Counted from the stretch's first letter, positions 32,764-43,403 are shown. The stretch is 64,000 bases of DNA from Talinum fruticosum (GCA_021018815.1 JAITYX010000084.1:2108001-2172000); one strand, 5' to 3'. Numbers and translations are program-made. Notes: generated by a model not told the origin, from the sequence alone.

Positions 32764-34921
32764 ATGATCGGACCTATCCCGAACAAAACTCCATACAAGC
32801 TCTACAAAGGGAATAAACCCAATATTTCATACTTCAGACACTTTGGATGTAAGTGCTTTGTTCATAACAATGGTAAGGATCACCCGACCAAGTTTGATGC
32901 TCGGTCGGATGAAGGTATTTTTCTTGGTTATTCATCTCATAACAAAACTTATTGCATTTTCAATAAAAGAACTAACAAAGTGGAAGAAAGCATCCACGTT
33001 GTGTTTAATGAGATTGAATAGGAAAAACCAAGTGAGTCATCATTCTTAGAACTAAAACTCAGCAGAGATGATGATCGTGATGAAAATGAGCTCATCAAGA
33101 ATCAAATCCATGCAACTCGGAATGAAGGCAATTAGAACGAAGTGACTCGGAATGAGACAACTCAAGAACCAACTTAGAATGTTGAAGGACAATCTGATGA
33201 ACAAGCTCAATTAGAACGGACTTCGCATATCAACCAATTCAACCTACGGATCCGGTGAACTAGAGAAGAGGTAGAGCATTGAATTATGCTTCCAGTCATC
33301 CACTAGAAAACATCATATCTCGACATCAACAAGTGGGGTAAGAACTCGTTCCTCTCTTCAAAATCTATGTGCATTCACTACATTCATATCATTAACCGAG
33401 CCCAGAAATGCACTAGAGCCCTAAATGAACCTCGAATGGGTAGAGGCCATGCAAGAGAAACTTAATCAATTAGAAAGAAACCATGTTTGGACTCGACCAA
33501 ATGACCTTCCGACCACCGAGTCATAGGAACCAAATGGGTTTTCAAGAACAAAATGGAGGAAGGTGGGTTGGTAGTCGGAAATAAGGCGAGACTTGTGGCT
33601 CAAGGTTACAATCAAGATGAAGGGATTGATTGTGGGGAAACCTTTGCACCTATAGCCGAATTGAAGCTATTAGAATTTTATTGGCATTTGCATCTAGCAT
33701 GAATATCAAATTGTATCAAATGGATGTGAAATGTGCATTTCTCAATGGTTTTATTGAAGAGGAAGTCTATGTTCGAGCAACCCCTAGATTTGAAAACTTA
33801 GAATTTCCAAATCATGTTTTCAAACCGCAAAAAGCTCTCTATGGTCTTAAACAAGCTCCTAGAGCTTGGTATGAAAGACTTAGCAACTTCTTGGTTTAAA
33901 ATGATTTTAGGAGAGGTCAGATTGACAAGAGTCTCTTTATAAAAACCAAGGGGAAAGACTTTCCGATTGCTCGGATATATGTTGATGACATAATGTTTGG
34001 AGCTAGCTACTAATGAAATTGTATGTCGAGAATTTTCGAGTTAATGAGACAGAATTTCAAATGAGTATGATGAGAGAACTCAATTTCTTTCTGGGTCTAC
34101 AAATCAAGTAAGACAGAGAAGGAGTATATGTCCATCAACCAAAGTACACCAAGCAGCTGCTAAAGAAGTACAAACTTCAAGATGCAAAGCATGCAAAGAA
34201 CCCCCATGAGTAGCAGACGATAAACTCGGACTCGGACAAAAAGGTACAAGTAGTAGATCGAAACTCAATCGAGGTATGATTGGATCTTTGCTATATCTTA
34301 CTTCCAGTAGGATGGACATAATGTTTAGTGTCTGCTTGTGTGCAAGATTTCAAGCTAATCGAAAAGAATCACATCTCATCTGCGGTGAAGAGAATATTCG
34401 GATATCTTGCAGGGACTCGAATTTAGGTCTATGGTATTCCGGAGACTCGAACCGACTCTCACTGGATACTCAAATGTTGATTATGCTGGGTACAAAGTTG
34501 ATAGGAAAAGCACCTCAGGAGCCTACCCGTTTCGGGTCAATCCACGATATCTTGGCACTCAAAGAAGCAAAATTCAGTAGCTCTATCAACCGTCGAAGCC
34601 GAGTATATCGCAGCTGGGGCATGCTCGTGCTCAGATTTTATAGATAAAGCAACACTTGAGAGATCTTGGACTTACATTCAAATTAATTCCAATCAAGTGT
34701 GATAATCAGAGTGCAATCAGCATCACCAAGAATCCAGTTTAACACTCAAAGACAAAACATATTGAGGTCGGTACCATTTCTTAAGAGACCATTCCGAGAA
34801 AGGTGATATTGAACTTGAATTTATTCCTACCAATCTTCAATTGGTTGATATCTTTACTAAGCCACTTAGTGAGGATCGGCTTTGCTTTATTAGGAATGAG
34901 CTTGGTATGTTAAACGCATAA
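32764..34921 (+). pseudogene. Copia D integrase C-terminus, RT and RNase H, broken
   Basis: The first open frame (32764-33021) holds the integrase C-terminal block YKLYKGNKPNISYFRHFGCK followed by DEGIFLGYSSHNKTY. RT blocks follow: GTKWVFKNKMEEGGLVVGNK (33530-33585), QMDVKCAFLNGFIEEEVYV (33718-33775), [20 protein letters not shown] (33830-33890), and the palm motif YVDDIMFGA at 33980-34005. RNase H has VEAEYIAAGA-type frames near 34595-34625, CDNQSAI at 34700-34720, and ends with DIFTKPLSEDRLCFIRNEL (34853-34910). It has fewer lesions than A but still several frameshifts and stops (for example TAA at 33897). Copy D is the best in the window for reading the RT. Confidence 0.85.
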
Positions 34922-35314
34922 GTATGTGCTTTTACGTGTGAAAATTCTCTCCATGATTATGCATTGTGTGCTTACTTTCTTTAATAAGTTATTAGTTCAG
35001 TTGAACCAGTGATACCGAGCTAAGAGTTGTTATTTGCTTGCGGTTTCGAGTCACTCAGAAACTTAGCTGAGTCGACTCGATTCTCGAGAAAATGGACATC
35101 AAACTTCGAAATCATCTCTTCACAAGTGGAGAATTTCATAATTTATCTTAAAAATCTTTCTTTTTCTTTTTCTCTCTTGCGCCCGTGATCGGACAACTAG
35201 CCGTTGGGAGACAACTCGCTGGAATTCTAACTGTTGGAGAAGAGAACAGCTACACCGATCGACGTGACCGCCGAGGAGCCGAGTCGAACGGATAAAGAAG
35301 GATGCTTACTTCTC
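34922..35314 (+). other. Copia D spacer between RNase H and post-pol ORF
   Basis: About 390 non-coding bases, with a CT-rich run (35155-35180) and AGCCGTTGGGAG / CTGTTGGAG motifs (35213-35245) just before the TATA box. The layout matches 29293-29689 in E. Confidence 0.5.
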
Positions 35315-35323
35315 TATAAATAG
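35315..35323 (+). promoter_or_regulatory. Internal TATA box of copia D, upstream of post-pol ORF
   Basis: TATAAATAG, in the context CTTCTCTATAAATAGCGCG, is followed by a CT-rich leader and by AAAATGC at 35411-35417, about 98 bases later. It is a canonical plant TATA box lying about 400 bases after the end of pol and 2.3 kb before the 3' LTR, so it cannot serve the genomic RNA. E has TATAATTAG at the same place. Confidence 0.6.
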
Positions 35324-35412
35324 CGCGTATTCTCTTTCATTTCGATACTTTACTCTTCGCTTACTTTCACTCTCGCAATTAATTCTTCGAGAACAAGCTC
35401 TCTTTGATTAAA

Positions 35413-37131
35413 ATGCTCGATGATCTCAAGCTTAGTGAAGAACATCTCAAGTAAGCTCTGTTGCTCTTAGCTCTCTCTTCTTCTACTCTTTTCTTTTTCA
35501 CTCTCCTTGAGCTTTCTCTGTCTTTCTCTCAAAAGCTTAGTGAAGAGGTTCCCACCTCGATTTTCTTGGTTTTCCAACCAAGAAACCGCGCACTAAAAGC
35601 AAGGAAGGCCCCTCCAATCCTTCAAAACCTTTTGTCACCCAAGCATCTCATGCTGGATGATAAATTCTTTCCAACCACAAAATTTTCGTGGTTGCCTCAT
35701 ATCCAATCCACTGGGGTCTACAATTTTCTTTATTTTAGCGAGTTCATTTACCCCGAACTCGTCTCTGAATTTTACACTCATCTTTCTAGCTCGAGGGTAT
35801 CCTCACCTCACGCGTTCGTAACGTCACCATTCGCATCAATACTTCCGTCCTCCTTCGACTTTTCAAAGTCTCCTCTCTTTTCTTGAATAGCAACCCCATA
35901 CCTTTCAACGAGGTTGCGGACGACTTCTAAAGAATTCCCTGGGTCATGCAAAAACTTCTCTCGTGACCTAACTAAAGTCGAAGCTCGTCTTACGTGTTTC
36001 CTGCAAATGAGAATCTTCTTCTCACAGCATTCTAGCAAGGAGAAACCCAACTCCAAGCATCTTAAAGCCCTTTTCGATATTCTAGAGGGCTACGAAGTAG
36101 TCCTCTTTCGTGCTATAGTCGAGCAAATGGCGATCGTGCCAGCTCGGACTCGAACAAGAAGACCACCCCTCTTCCTTTCGGGGCTCTTCTCACCTCATCT
36201 TCAAACAGTTCAAAGTCCCTTTTCCCTCGGATCCCAACGCGGTTTCGAGGTTGCCATAGTCGTTGGCAAAAAGGAACTTCTTGGGTATGGATACCGAGAA
36301 ACCTAACCGGGTGTCTAGGTCCATAGCCCGAACCGAGGCCACCTTCTCCGCGTCGGACTTAGACTCTGTCCCCTCTCTCTCTACCTCCTCTACCTGGTGG
36401 TGCCTCCACCTGAGGTGTTTCTCATATCATCTCTTACGCTTTGTGCACTCGCTATCGTGGACAAGATCTCCTCGATGTCCATTGAGTTGAAGGACATCCT
36501 CCGGTCATTCAAGACTGTCCTTCGGTTTATGACCATTAACCGAAAACAGCCCAATCTCAAATCCGAGAGCGGCAGGATGTCCTACTCGAGAAAAAGGCTC
36601 CGGTTAAGGAGCAGAGAGAGCTGATCGAGCTCCTTCGGAGAGGCGCTCAAAGGCGGCTTAGCATCCCGTCAACTCCGACACTCGAAAATCCTTAAGTCTA
36701 GCCAAATCATTCTCGAAGAGGAAGAAGAAGCACAAGAAGGAGAAGCAGCGGAGCCTGCAGCTGAGGCAGCTTCATCCGAGGAAGGGGAGAAAGAAGAGGC
36801 AGCGCACGGAGCAAAAGCCGAGGGTCGGGGTGCTCCGAAACGTAACTTGAAGTGATCAGCTCGGATAGTAGTCCGAGTGGGTTAGAAGACCCCGTTGACC
36901 ATGGTCGGTCAGCAGCTGGTCAGCCCGAGCACACCCCTCCAGCGAGTCGAGTTCCAAGAGGATGAGCCTTTGGACGATCTCATTCTGGGTCAGCCACTTA
37001 GAACCGAGCCGATGCCGGAAATCCCAGTGCTGCCCCCGCCGTGTTCAACTACATCTTCAAGATCTTATCAATGCAGGCGCACTACTCGTCCTTCATCTTC
37101 CACTCAGGCTGCTCCATCTCATTCCTCTTAG
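35413..37131 (+). pseudogene. Copia D post-pol ORF (PF20167-like), broken
   Basis: Candidate start ATG 35413 (MLDDLKLSEEHLK, then stop). The main frame opens at 35461 and reads through KFFPTTKFSWLPHIQSTGVY and NFLYFSEFIYPELVSEFYTH (35655-35790). The YPELV.EFY block is the hallmark of the plant 'putative transposon protein' domain (PF20167). After a stop at 35884 the domain continues in other frames with SKHLKALFDILEGYEVVLF (36050-36115) and RPPLFLSGLFSPHL (36160-36200). A Ser-rich region, a Lys/Glu/Ala-rich low-complexity region (36715-36830) and a Pro/Ser/Arg tail (36895-37131) follow. A and E share this architecture. Usual role unknown; in SIRE-like elements this position is held by an env-like ORF, but no membrane anchor is visible. 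At least three frame changes make it a pseudogene. Confidence 0.65.
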
Positions 37132-37603
37132 TTTTCTTTTCTCATTTTTGACCTTTTTTTTGTCCAGACATCAAATCTGTATCTACTTGATACATTATTC
37201 CTCTTTTTGTTTTTGGTGAAAGGCAAGGGGGAGAATAGTTAGAAAAATTTGTTGTCTTGTTTAGGGGAGTTTCTCTCATCCTCTCTTATGTAATTTTCTT
37301 ATCTTTAATGAATAAATGCATTTCATTAATAATTGCTATTTGCATTCCGGGTTTACTCGCTTAAAGCAATTATTTCGAGTTTCTAAAGTAACAGTTCTTT
37401 AATAATCCTGCTATCGCCGTTCAATCATTGATGTGTCTATCAGTATTTTATTATTTTCTCTTGCTCGATACCTTAGCTCTTGCTATGCAACCTCAGTCTA
37501 TTTGCTCTAATAGATAAATGTGCTCCGATAAAACTCCATTTTATCACATGTTACTCGACTTATTTTCCGAGCAAGTTTTGTCTAAGTATGGAATGCCTTT
37601 CAT
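37132..37603 (+). other. Copia D 3' untranslated region
   Basis: Non-coding, AT-rich and collinear with 14291-14802 in A. AATAGTTAGAAAAATTTG and GTTTAGGGGAGTTTCTCTC are shared. Nothing else is recognised. Confidence 0.6.
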
Positions 37604-37617
37604 CAAAAAGGGGAGAT
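37604..37617 (+). other. Polypurine tract of copia D
   Basis: CAAAAAGGGGAGAT lies just before the LTR start (T(A)AAGACTCGG, with G to A at the second base). Confidence 0.85.
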
Positions 37618-39137
37618 TAAAGACTCGGACTTTACATTTACATCATTCTGAGTTCCATCAAAGAATCAGGTATAACACTTCAGCTCTCATAAGGTTTTGA
37701 TTACAAGTCATTCTATGTGCCTTAGAAACTTTTCGAATGATATAGCATCTTTTCGAGTGTTACAGAATCTATTGCATGTGTTTTCATCCGCTTCGAGTGC
37801 GTGAGAAAACATACTCTTACATGCCATTCTACACACTGTTCGAATCACTCGGACAACACTTAAATATATCGCATGTTCAAACATTTACTATAACGTGCAT
37901 AAACTCAAATCGACTTCGTGTTCCAAGAATTACCATGTTAATTCATTCTTCTAAGTCAGCATATTTTGTTTGAATTTTGCTTTGTCTAAATCAAGTCTGT
38001 CTAATCTATTATTCTTTATTTGACTTGATTCTCTTTTAGATCGACTCGGATGGATTTCGAGTCTCATGGATATTAGACTCAAAAATTCCTTTCCTTTTCT
38101 AGCTCGGTAATTATGCACTTAATATCTTAATTAATTTATCATCTATGTCTAATCTTGGACCAAAGTATTTTATACTTTGAGAACCAAAATTGATTTACTA
38201 TTGTAGGTTATTCAAACGAGGCTATCCTATTTTTGAATAACAAAAGTAACCGGCTTCAAAACATCAAAGCACTAGCAGACAAGGCTTTTTCCACTTCGAC
38301 CAAGGCCCGGACAATCGTGTTAGGGTTATCTATTTTCAAAGCTGGAAATCTGCAACGCTAAGCTTAACGGTGGTTTCCACCTTACTTTTCAAGACACCAT
38401 TAGTGAATTGGGACTTCCAAAGGAGTCAAGAGCCGTTGCCCAACGTTCACACCTCAACGGATATTTTCCGAGTGACTCGGAAAATCCATTTCAACGATCA
38501 GGACTTCCAGTCGGAAGATAGTCACAACGGCTAATCTGCTTGGTTATCTATAAATAGAAGTCATCTCTCAAGACTTGAAGATTGTTGAACCAATTGTCAA
38601 TACACATACTTGAGCAAAAAGTCTTTGTATTCATACTCAATCTTCTACTTACAACTCCAACTTTATATTTAATATTCTCTCGAGTTGTAAGGTCTTGTAA
38701 TTTGTTACAAACACTCATTCGTACTTTACGAGTAAGGTCCCTTGACTCGAGCTGTAAGGGTTAACTCAGCGCAGTTGTGCCTAGCTGTAAAGGTTATCTC
38801 AATTAGGAAGTACTAGATCGGAAAAGGTAACTTCGAGTCTAGGAAAATCTCGTAAGGAGTTGTCTAAGGGAGCAACTCTGGTTGGATCATTCTACCGTAT
38901 TTTGTGGATTCAAAATAGTGGATTTAACTTCGTGCTTAGATTAGCACGGTCCGTGGTTTTCTCGCCCCGGGAGGGTTTCCATGTAATTTCGTGTTGATAC
39001 TTTTCCGAGTCCAATCTAGACTCATAATCTAATTATGTCTCTATTCTCGTGCAAAAGAGTTTGTTTTTGCGAAAAATCTTCCATCACCCTATTCACCCCC
39101 TCTAGGGTGACTTAACTTCTCCAAGAGCAAACCTTCA
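37618..39137 (+). repeat. Copia D 3' LTR
   Basis: A 1520-bp LTR starting TAAAGACTCGG (TG changed to TA) and ending CAAACCTTCA. Its TATA box is at 38549-38556, and the CACCCTATTCACCCCCTCTAGG block is at 39086-39107. It aligns end to end with 3722-5260. It is followed directly by the integrase gene of C in the opposite orientation. Confidence 0.9.
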
Positions 39138-39905
39138 TATGATTTACCTCCGAGACTCTTTACAGGGATTTCACCACATAAATCCATATGCAACATTTCA
39201 AGCACTTTGGATGTAGAAACAGTTTTGAGAGAATTGAAAGATGATCCGATGTGTTTCCCTTTTGTGCATGCTTCATAAATTTTATCTTTCTTAAATGCAC
39301 AGTTAGGTAAACCTATAACTAAACCATGAGATGAAAGCTTTTTGACAGTATGCATACTAACATGACCTAGTCTACGATGCCATGTCCAAGAATCATCTTG
39401 CAAAGATTCTTTTAAACAAGATAAATTCTGACTTGGATCGAAAGAGGAATAGTGTAGGTATTACCTAATCTCTTACCCGAGAGCTTAGTCTCTTTGGTGG
39501 TTGCATCAGAAAAATAGCAATTTGTGTGAGTGAACCTTACCTCTTGACCCTTGTCGCACAATTGAGAGATGCTAAGTAGATTGTACTTTAATCCCTTGAC
39601 AAGATATACTCGGGCTGACCAGGTTGTCTCCTTTCCCAATGTTGCCTATTCCAACTATCTTACCCTTACTCGTTATCTCCAAAAGTGACTTTGCCTCCTT
39701 TGTAATCTTCCAACTCAGAAAAGACTCTTGAATCTCCCGACATGTGGTGTGAGCATCCACTGTCTAGGTACCAATGACCTTTTGTCTTTTTCGAGTTACC
39801 TTCATGTCGAAACACGCTAACCCTTCTCACTTCCTCTAACGAACCCAGTAACTCCTTTTACCGTGGTCCTTTTCGAGGAAGAAGACTCTTGGGAACCCAG
39901 ATTTG
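39138..39905 (-). pseudogene. Copia C protease and integrase N-terminus, broken
   Basis: Minus strand: the aspartic protease motif WYLDSGCSHHMSG is at about 39738-39777. A further open frame (39089-39403) contains the GAG-pre-integrase domain WTWHRRLGHVSMHTVKKL, CAFKKDKIYEACTKGK (CxxC changed to Y..C) and HMDLCGEIPVKSLGGKSY. The sequence stops at this point because D's LTR follows. The last residues of that frame are read from the LTR. Confidence 0.83.
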
Positions 39906-41520
39906 AATTACTCTGGGTTTGGTCTAATTCTCGAGTCTTTCTTTTAGAAAACCGAGTTTGTGTCTCTCTCTTTTGAAAATCTTTTCTTTTATAAACGAGT
40001 AGAGAAGGTTTTCTCTTGTAGAGTCTGGTCCGGGCTCAGTCCTCCTTTCATTTTTATGAATGGGACCATGCTCAGCCTTCCCGAACTTCACAGTTGTGGA
40101 ATGCTTTTTGAAAAGATTTGAGTAGGAATTTGATTCCTCTTCTTCGTTAAAACCAAGTCCTTCCTTTCCGAAGAACACACATTGAGAGCCTTAAAGCATG
40201 TCAAGGTTTTTATGACCTTGAGTAAATTTCAAAACAAGCTCTTGAGACTCATTGAGCTTTTGTTTCGATTCTCATTTTCTCTTCTTAGTGACTCGGACTC
40301 GGTCTCATTAGTTTGACTACTAGTCTTGAGTTATCTTAGAGTAAGTCTTAGTTTTTCTAATGCTCTCAAAAGTGAGAGACTCGGATTCATATTTCAAACC
40401 AATGCTCTCGAAGTGAGAGACTCAAGTTGTTCTTTGAATTGAGAAGAATCGAATTGGACTTTCTTCCAAAGTATAAATGTATTTAGCTAAATCAACTTTG
40501 GAGAACTTGAGGAAGTATTCAATTACCTCCCGAGGATTTGTCTCCTCAATGTCCGAACTATCGAGTCTAACTCGGATCCAATTTCGATTCGTCGGTGCCA
40601 TCAAACACTTTAAGTCATCACAATCTTCATCTTCTTCAGATGACTCTTCATCACTCCATGTGGCCATCGTAGCCTTCTTCTTCTTTCTGTCCCTCTTTCT
40701 CCTTGGACAGTCTTTGACTATATGATCTTTTCAGCCACATTCAAAACAGACAGAGTTCTTAGTTTAAGATAACTTTCAAGGGGAGGAATGTTTACTTTTT
40801 CTATCCTTCTTATCTTTCTTGTAGAACTCTTCCCTTGGCCTCTTCTCCCAATTCTTATGCTTCATCATTCTTTTGAAGCCTCGAGCAATAAGTGCCCTAG
40901 GATCTTCCTCCGAATCTGAGGAACTCGAATTTTCTCCACTCGCTTTCTAAGGCTTTCAGCGCAATGTTCTTTTTGGTGCTAACCTCAGCATCCTCTTCTT
41001 CTAGATGGATTTCATGGGTAAGTAGCTCCCCAATCAGTTCGTCTCGGCTTTAGTTAAGAGAGGTTTTGAGCTTCCTCAATGGCTGTCACCTTGGGACCCC
41101 ATCTTCTCTTGGGTAGGCTTCCTAGAATTTTTCTCGCACATTTCTTTATGGGAAATCTTTCTCCCCGAGGCTTGAAAAATTTTAGCTGTGTCACAAGTCG
41201 ACACTCGTTGTATGCTTCGAGCTGATGGCGCACATTAGAATGTTCATTGCTTTAAAGTTCTTTCTGAATTTTTCTAACCCTTCATTGGTTTACTTGAACT
41301 TTGCTTTAGGTACAGGTCTTGTATCTTCCATCTTCATTGGAATGTAATTGCCTTCTTGTATGATGTTCTAGACATCTTCATCATTGTCCAGCAGAAAGCG
41401 TTCCATTAGCTTCTTCCAGAGTGCACGAAATTTGATCCTTTGAACTTAGCTGGTCTGTTGGAAGATCTTCCTTCAAAGAACTCTCCATTGTTCTGAGCCA
41501 TCTTATCTTAGACCTTTAGG
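39906..41520 (-). pseudogene. Copia C gag, broken
   Basis: Minus strand: the start AUG context (MAQNNGEFFEGRSS) is near 41500. A deletion joins the DTAK region to GRKISHKEM near 41165-41200, removing the central capsid part. The zinc knuckle is at about 40700-40747, reading CFECG, stop, KDHIVKDCPRRKRDRKKKK. It keeps the final Cys that A and B have lost. The acidic/coiled-coil segment VIEYFLKFSKVDLAKYIYTL (40477-40540) and a KNERRTEPGP block (39985-40075) follow. Two near-identical AGTGAGAGACTC segments (40370, 40411) mark a small duplication. Confidence 0.82.
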
Positions 41521-41540
41521 TTGTTAAACCCTTTCTAAAA

Positions 41541-41559
41541 GGCTAGGCTCGATACCAAT
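41541..41559 (-). other. Primer binding site of copia C
   Basis: Minus strand AATTGGTATCGAGCCTAGCC directly follows the LTR end CAAACCTTCA. It is the best-preserved PBS of the family in the window and resembles initiator tRNA-Met PBS sequences. Confidence 0.8.
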
Positions 41560-42387
41560 TGAAGGTTTGCTCTTGGAGAATATTAGTCACCCTAGAGGGG
41601 TGGTGATATGGTGATGAGGGAATTTTAACGAACTTTGAAGATTTAAGCTTGAAACGAATAAACGATGTAATCCGAGCCTAGATTAGACTCGAAAAGCGTA
41701 AACTCAAAGATATGTGGAAAACCTTCAGGGCGAGAAAACCATGGACAAGTGCTAGTCCAAACACCAAGTGAAATTCACTATTTTGAATCCACAAAATATA
41801 GCAGATCGACTCAACCAGAATTGCTCCCTTAAACAATTCCTTACAAAGTTTTCCTAAACTCGAAATTCCCTTATCCGATCTAGTACTTCCTAACTCAGGT
41901 AACTTTTACAGCTACGAGACAACCGAGCTGAGTTAACATTTCGAGTCACTCGGACATCACTCAAATTTATCGCATGTTCAAATAATCACTCTAACAGTTC
42001 TTATCCGAGTTCGACTACATATTTCAAAGCAAAGTGAATTACGGTGTTAATACCTATTTCTAAGTCGGTATATTTGTCCGAGATCAAGTTCCTAAACTCG
42101 ATGTTTTCACCCTTATAACTTGATATTTCTTAGGACTCGACTATAATGGAATTTGCGTATAATGAATATTGGACTCAGAAAATTCCACTCTTCTAGGCCT
42201 CGAGATAATTGTACACCTAATTATAGCACTCAAATGTGATTTTTGAGTCGATCGAATCGAATGAAAACATATGCAGGACTTTCTATAGCACTCAAAATGA
42301 TTGGCAATCAAAACTTAGGAGGGATGAGATTTGTACCGAGTCCTTAGGTAGTACACGAATTATCTAGATTCGTAGTCTAAGTCTTCA
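41560..42387 (-). repeat. Copia C 5' LTR, rearranged
   Basis: Minus-strand LTR with proper ends (42387 start TGAAGACTTAG, 41560 end CTTCA), but only 828 bp long. Segments 41560-41937 and 42223-42387 read as minus-strand LTR. The middle, 41938-42222, is plus-strand LTR sequence matching about 3950-4250 of A. About 630 bp including the TATA box are absent. The gypsy flank on its right starts GTAAC. Confidence 0.8.
41938..42222 (+). repeat. Inverted LTR block inside copia C LTR
   Basis: CGAGTCACTCGGACATCACTC, ATCGCATGTTCAAATAATC and TAATGAATATTGGACTCAG are in the same strand sense as the plus-strand LTRs of A and D, although both neighbours are reverse complement. The junctions are GAGTTAAC|ATTTCGAG and ACCTAATTA|TAGCACTC. 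Confidence 0.8.
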
Positions 42388-42765
42388 GTAACTACTGCTG
42401 GTATTCTTCCTTGATTTTGAATGCCCATTTTGGTTTCATTCTCATGAGCTTCGCTTAATCGGCTTAGCATCTTCATAGAATGGAATTCTATGTTATGCTA
42501 TACTTAGATCTATCTCTCGCATGTCTTTCTAGGACCAGGCAAATACATATATGAATTTAGTGAGGAGTGAAATGAATTGCTTATACTCTTCCTGGATTCA
42601 ATGTTTTTCTTAATTTTGACCTCTTGGGGTTGATCTCGTCGATCCTAAGTTAATTGTTATTGTATCCTCTATTATTGGTGAGCAATTTTCATGATCTTCC
42701 ATAACTTTTGTTAAATTTTTAGGGATTTCTTGTTCACAATTTCAGGCAAAATAATTAAGAACAAT
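42388..42765 (-). pseudogene. Orphan gypsy fragment, linker and start of RT
   Basis: Minus-strand frames give a diverged NLGS..S.P...KI stretch, then FHSSLNSYMYLPGP and EFHSMKMLSRLSEAHENETK, and GIQNQ. These align by pattern with the segment just before RT in Tat/Athila-type gypsy pol, which reads F..LL..F.DVFAWS...MPGI...I..H.IPL..DAKPV.QK.RR..PE....IKEE. It is cut at both sides by copia LTRs (C at left, B at right). It is not the RT missing from M in any obvious way, as M's own flanks are elsewhere. Confidence 0.6.
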
Positions 42766-42767
42766 AG

Positions 42768-43345
42768 GAGCCAAGAGCCGTTGTACAAGCATTCGCATCC
42801 CAACGAATCCTTTCGATCGACTCAAAATATTTGATTCATTCTTACTCAATCTTTAACTTACAACTCTAATTCTATATTTCATATTCTCTCGAGTTGTAAA
42901 GAAATTCTTGTAAACACTTACATTCTTTTCTTACTTTCTCTATAAGTCCCTTAACCGAGCTATAAGGGCTAACTCAAGTCGGCTTATACCGATTATAAGG
43001 GTTCACTCAGTTAGGAAGTACTAGATCGGATAAGGGAACTTCTAAGTCTAGGAAATCATTGTAAAGGAATTGCCTAAGGGAGCATTCTAGTAAGAGTTAG
43101 TCCTGTGTAATTGATGACTCAATTAATGGATTTGACTTAACGCTTGGATTAGCACTATTAGTGGTTTTCTCGCCCTGAAGGGTGTCCATGTATTTCTGTT
43201 TGTCTTTCTTTCTAAGTCTAATCTAGACTCAAAATTTGCTTCTACTAAATTCCGCCCAAAAAGAGTTTGATTTTATTTAAAATCTTTCATCACCCTATTC
43301 ATCCCCTCTCTAGGGTGACTTAATCTCTCCAAGAGCAAACCTTCA
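42768..43345 (+). repeat. Copia B 5' LTR, truncated
   Basis: Starts at GGAGCCAAGAGCCGTTG, corresponding to about 4540 in A, and runs to CAAACCTTCA at 43345. It contains the R-U5 part only. The TATA-containing segment is missing. Confidence 0.85.
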
Positions 43346-43364
43346 ATTAGTATCGAGCTTAGCC
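43346..43364 (+). other. Primer binding site of copia B
   Basis: ATTAGTATCGAGCTTAGCC, one or two bases away from the C copy's version. Confidence 0.75.
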
Positions 43365-43403
43365 TTTCAAGAAGATCTCACAATCCAAAAGTTTAAAGTT
43401 CGG

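Larger units (their letters stand above)
32764..39137 (+). mobile_element. Copia element D, 5'-truncated, 3' end inserted in copia C
   Basis: Plus-strand copy with integrase C-terminus, RT, RNase H, an internal TATA box, a post-pol ORF, a polypurine tract and a complete 3' LTR. It begins abruptly at 32764 in integrase. The 3' LTR ends CAAACCTTCA and abuts C's integrase at TATGA (39138-39142), the likely target site. D's 5' LTR, gag and protease are missing, so the duplication cannot be confirmed. Confidence 0.87.
39138..42387 (-). mobile_element. Copia element C, 5' half (LTR, gag, protease, part of integrase)
   Basis: Minus-strand copy running from its 5' LTR (41560-42387) through PBS, gag and protease into integrase, where it is cut by D's LTR at 39138. 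The rest of its pol is not found next to D. Copy E cannot simply be its other half, because E repeats the stretch corresponding to 39138-39905 with many differences. Confidence 0.83.

Noticed and set aside
35461..35530. Hydrophobic LLALSSSTLFFFTLLELSLS as an env-type signal peptide
   Set aside because: It is the translation of a CT-rich stretch downstream of the TATA box, is absent in E and precedes a soluble-looking domain. No membrane anchor is seen later.
35451..35535. Possible 85-bp intron in the D post-pol ORF (GTAAGC ... CTCAAAAG with a CT-rich tract)
   Set aside because: Splicing at these sites puts the downstream exon out of frame, ending in an early stop, and E has a different sequence there. 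CT-richness is already explained as the leader downstream of the internal TATA box.
25679..42392. GTAAT (left of E) and GTAAC (right of C) as one target duplication, making E and C a single element
   Set aside because: E and C overlap by about 770 bp with many differences, and the flank left of E is not the continuation of the gypsy RT fragment right of C.
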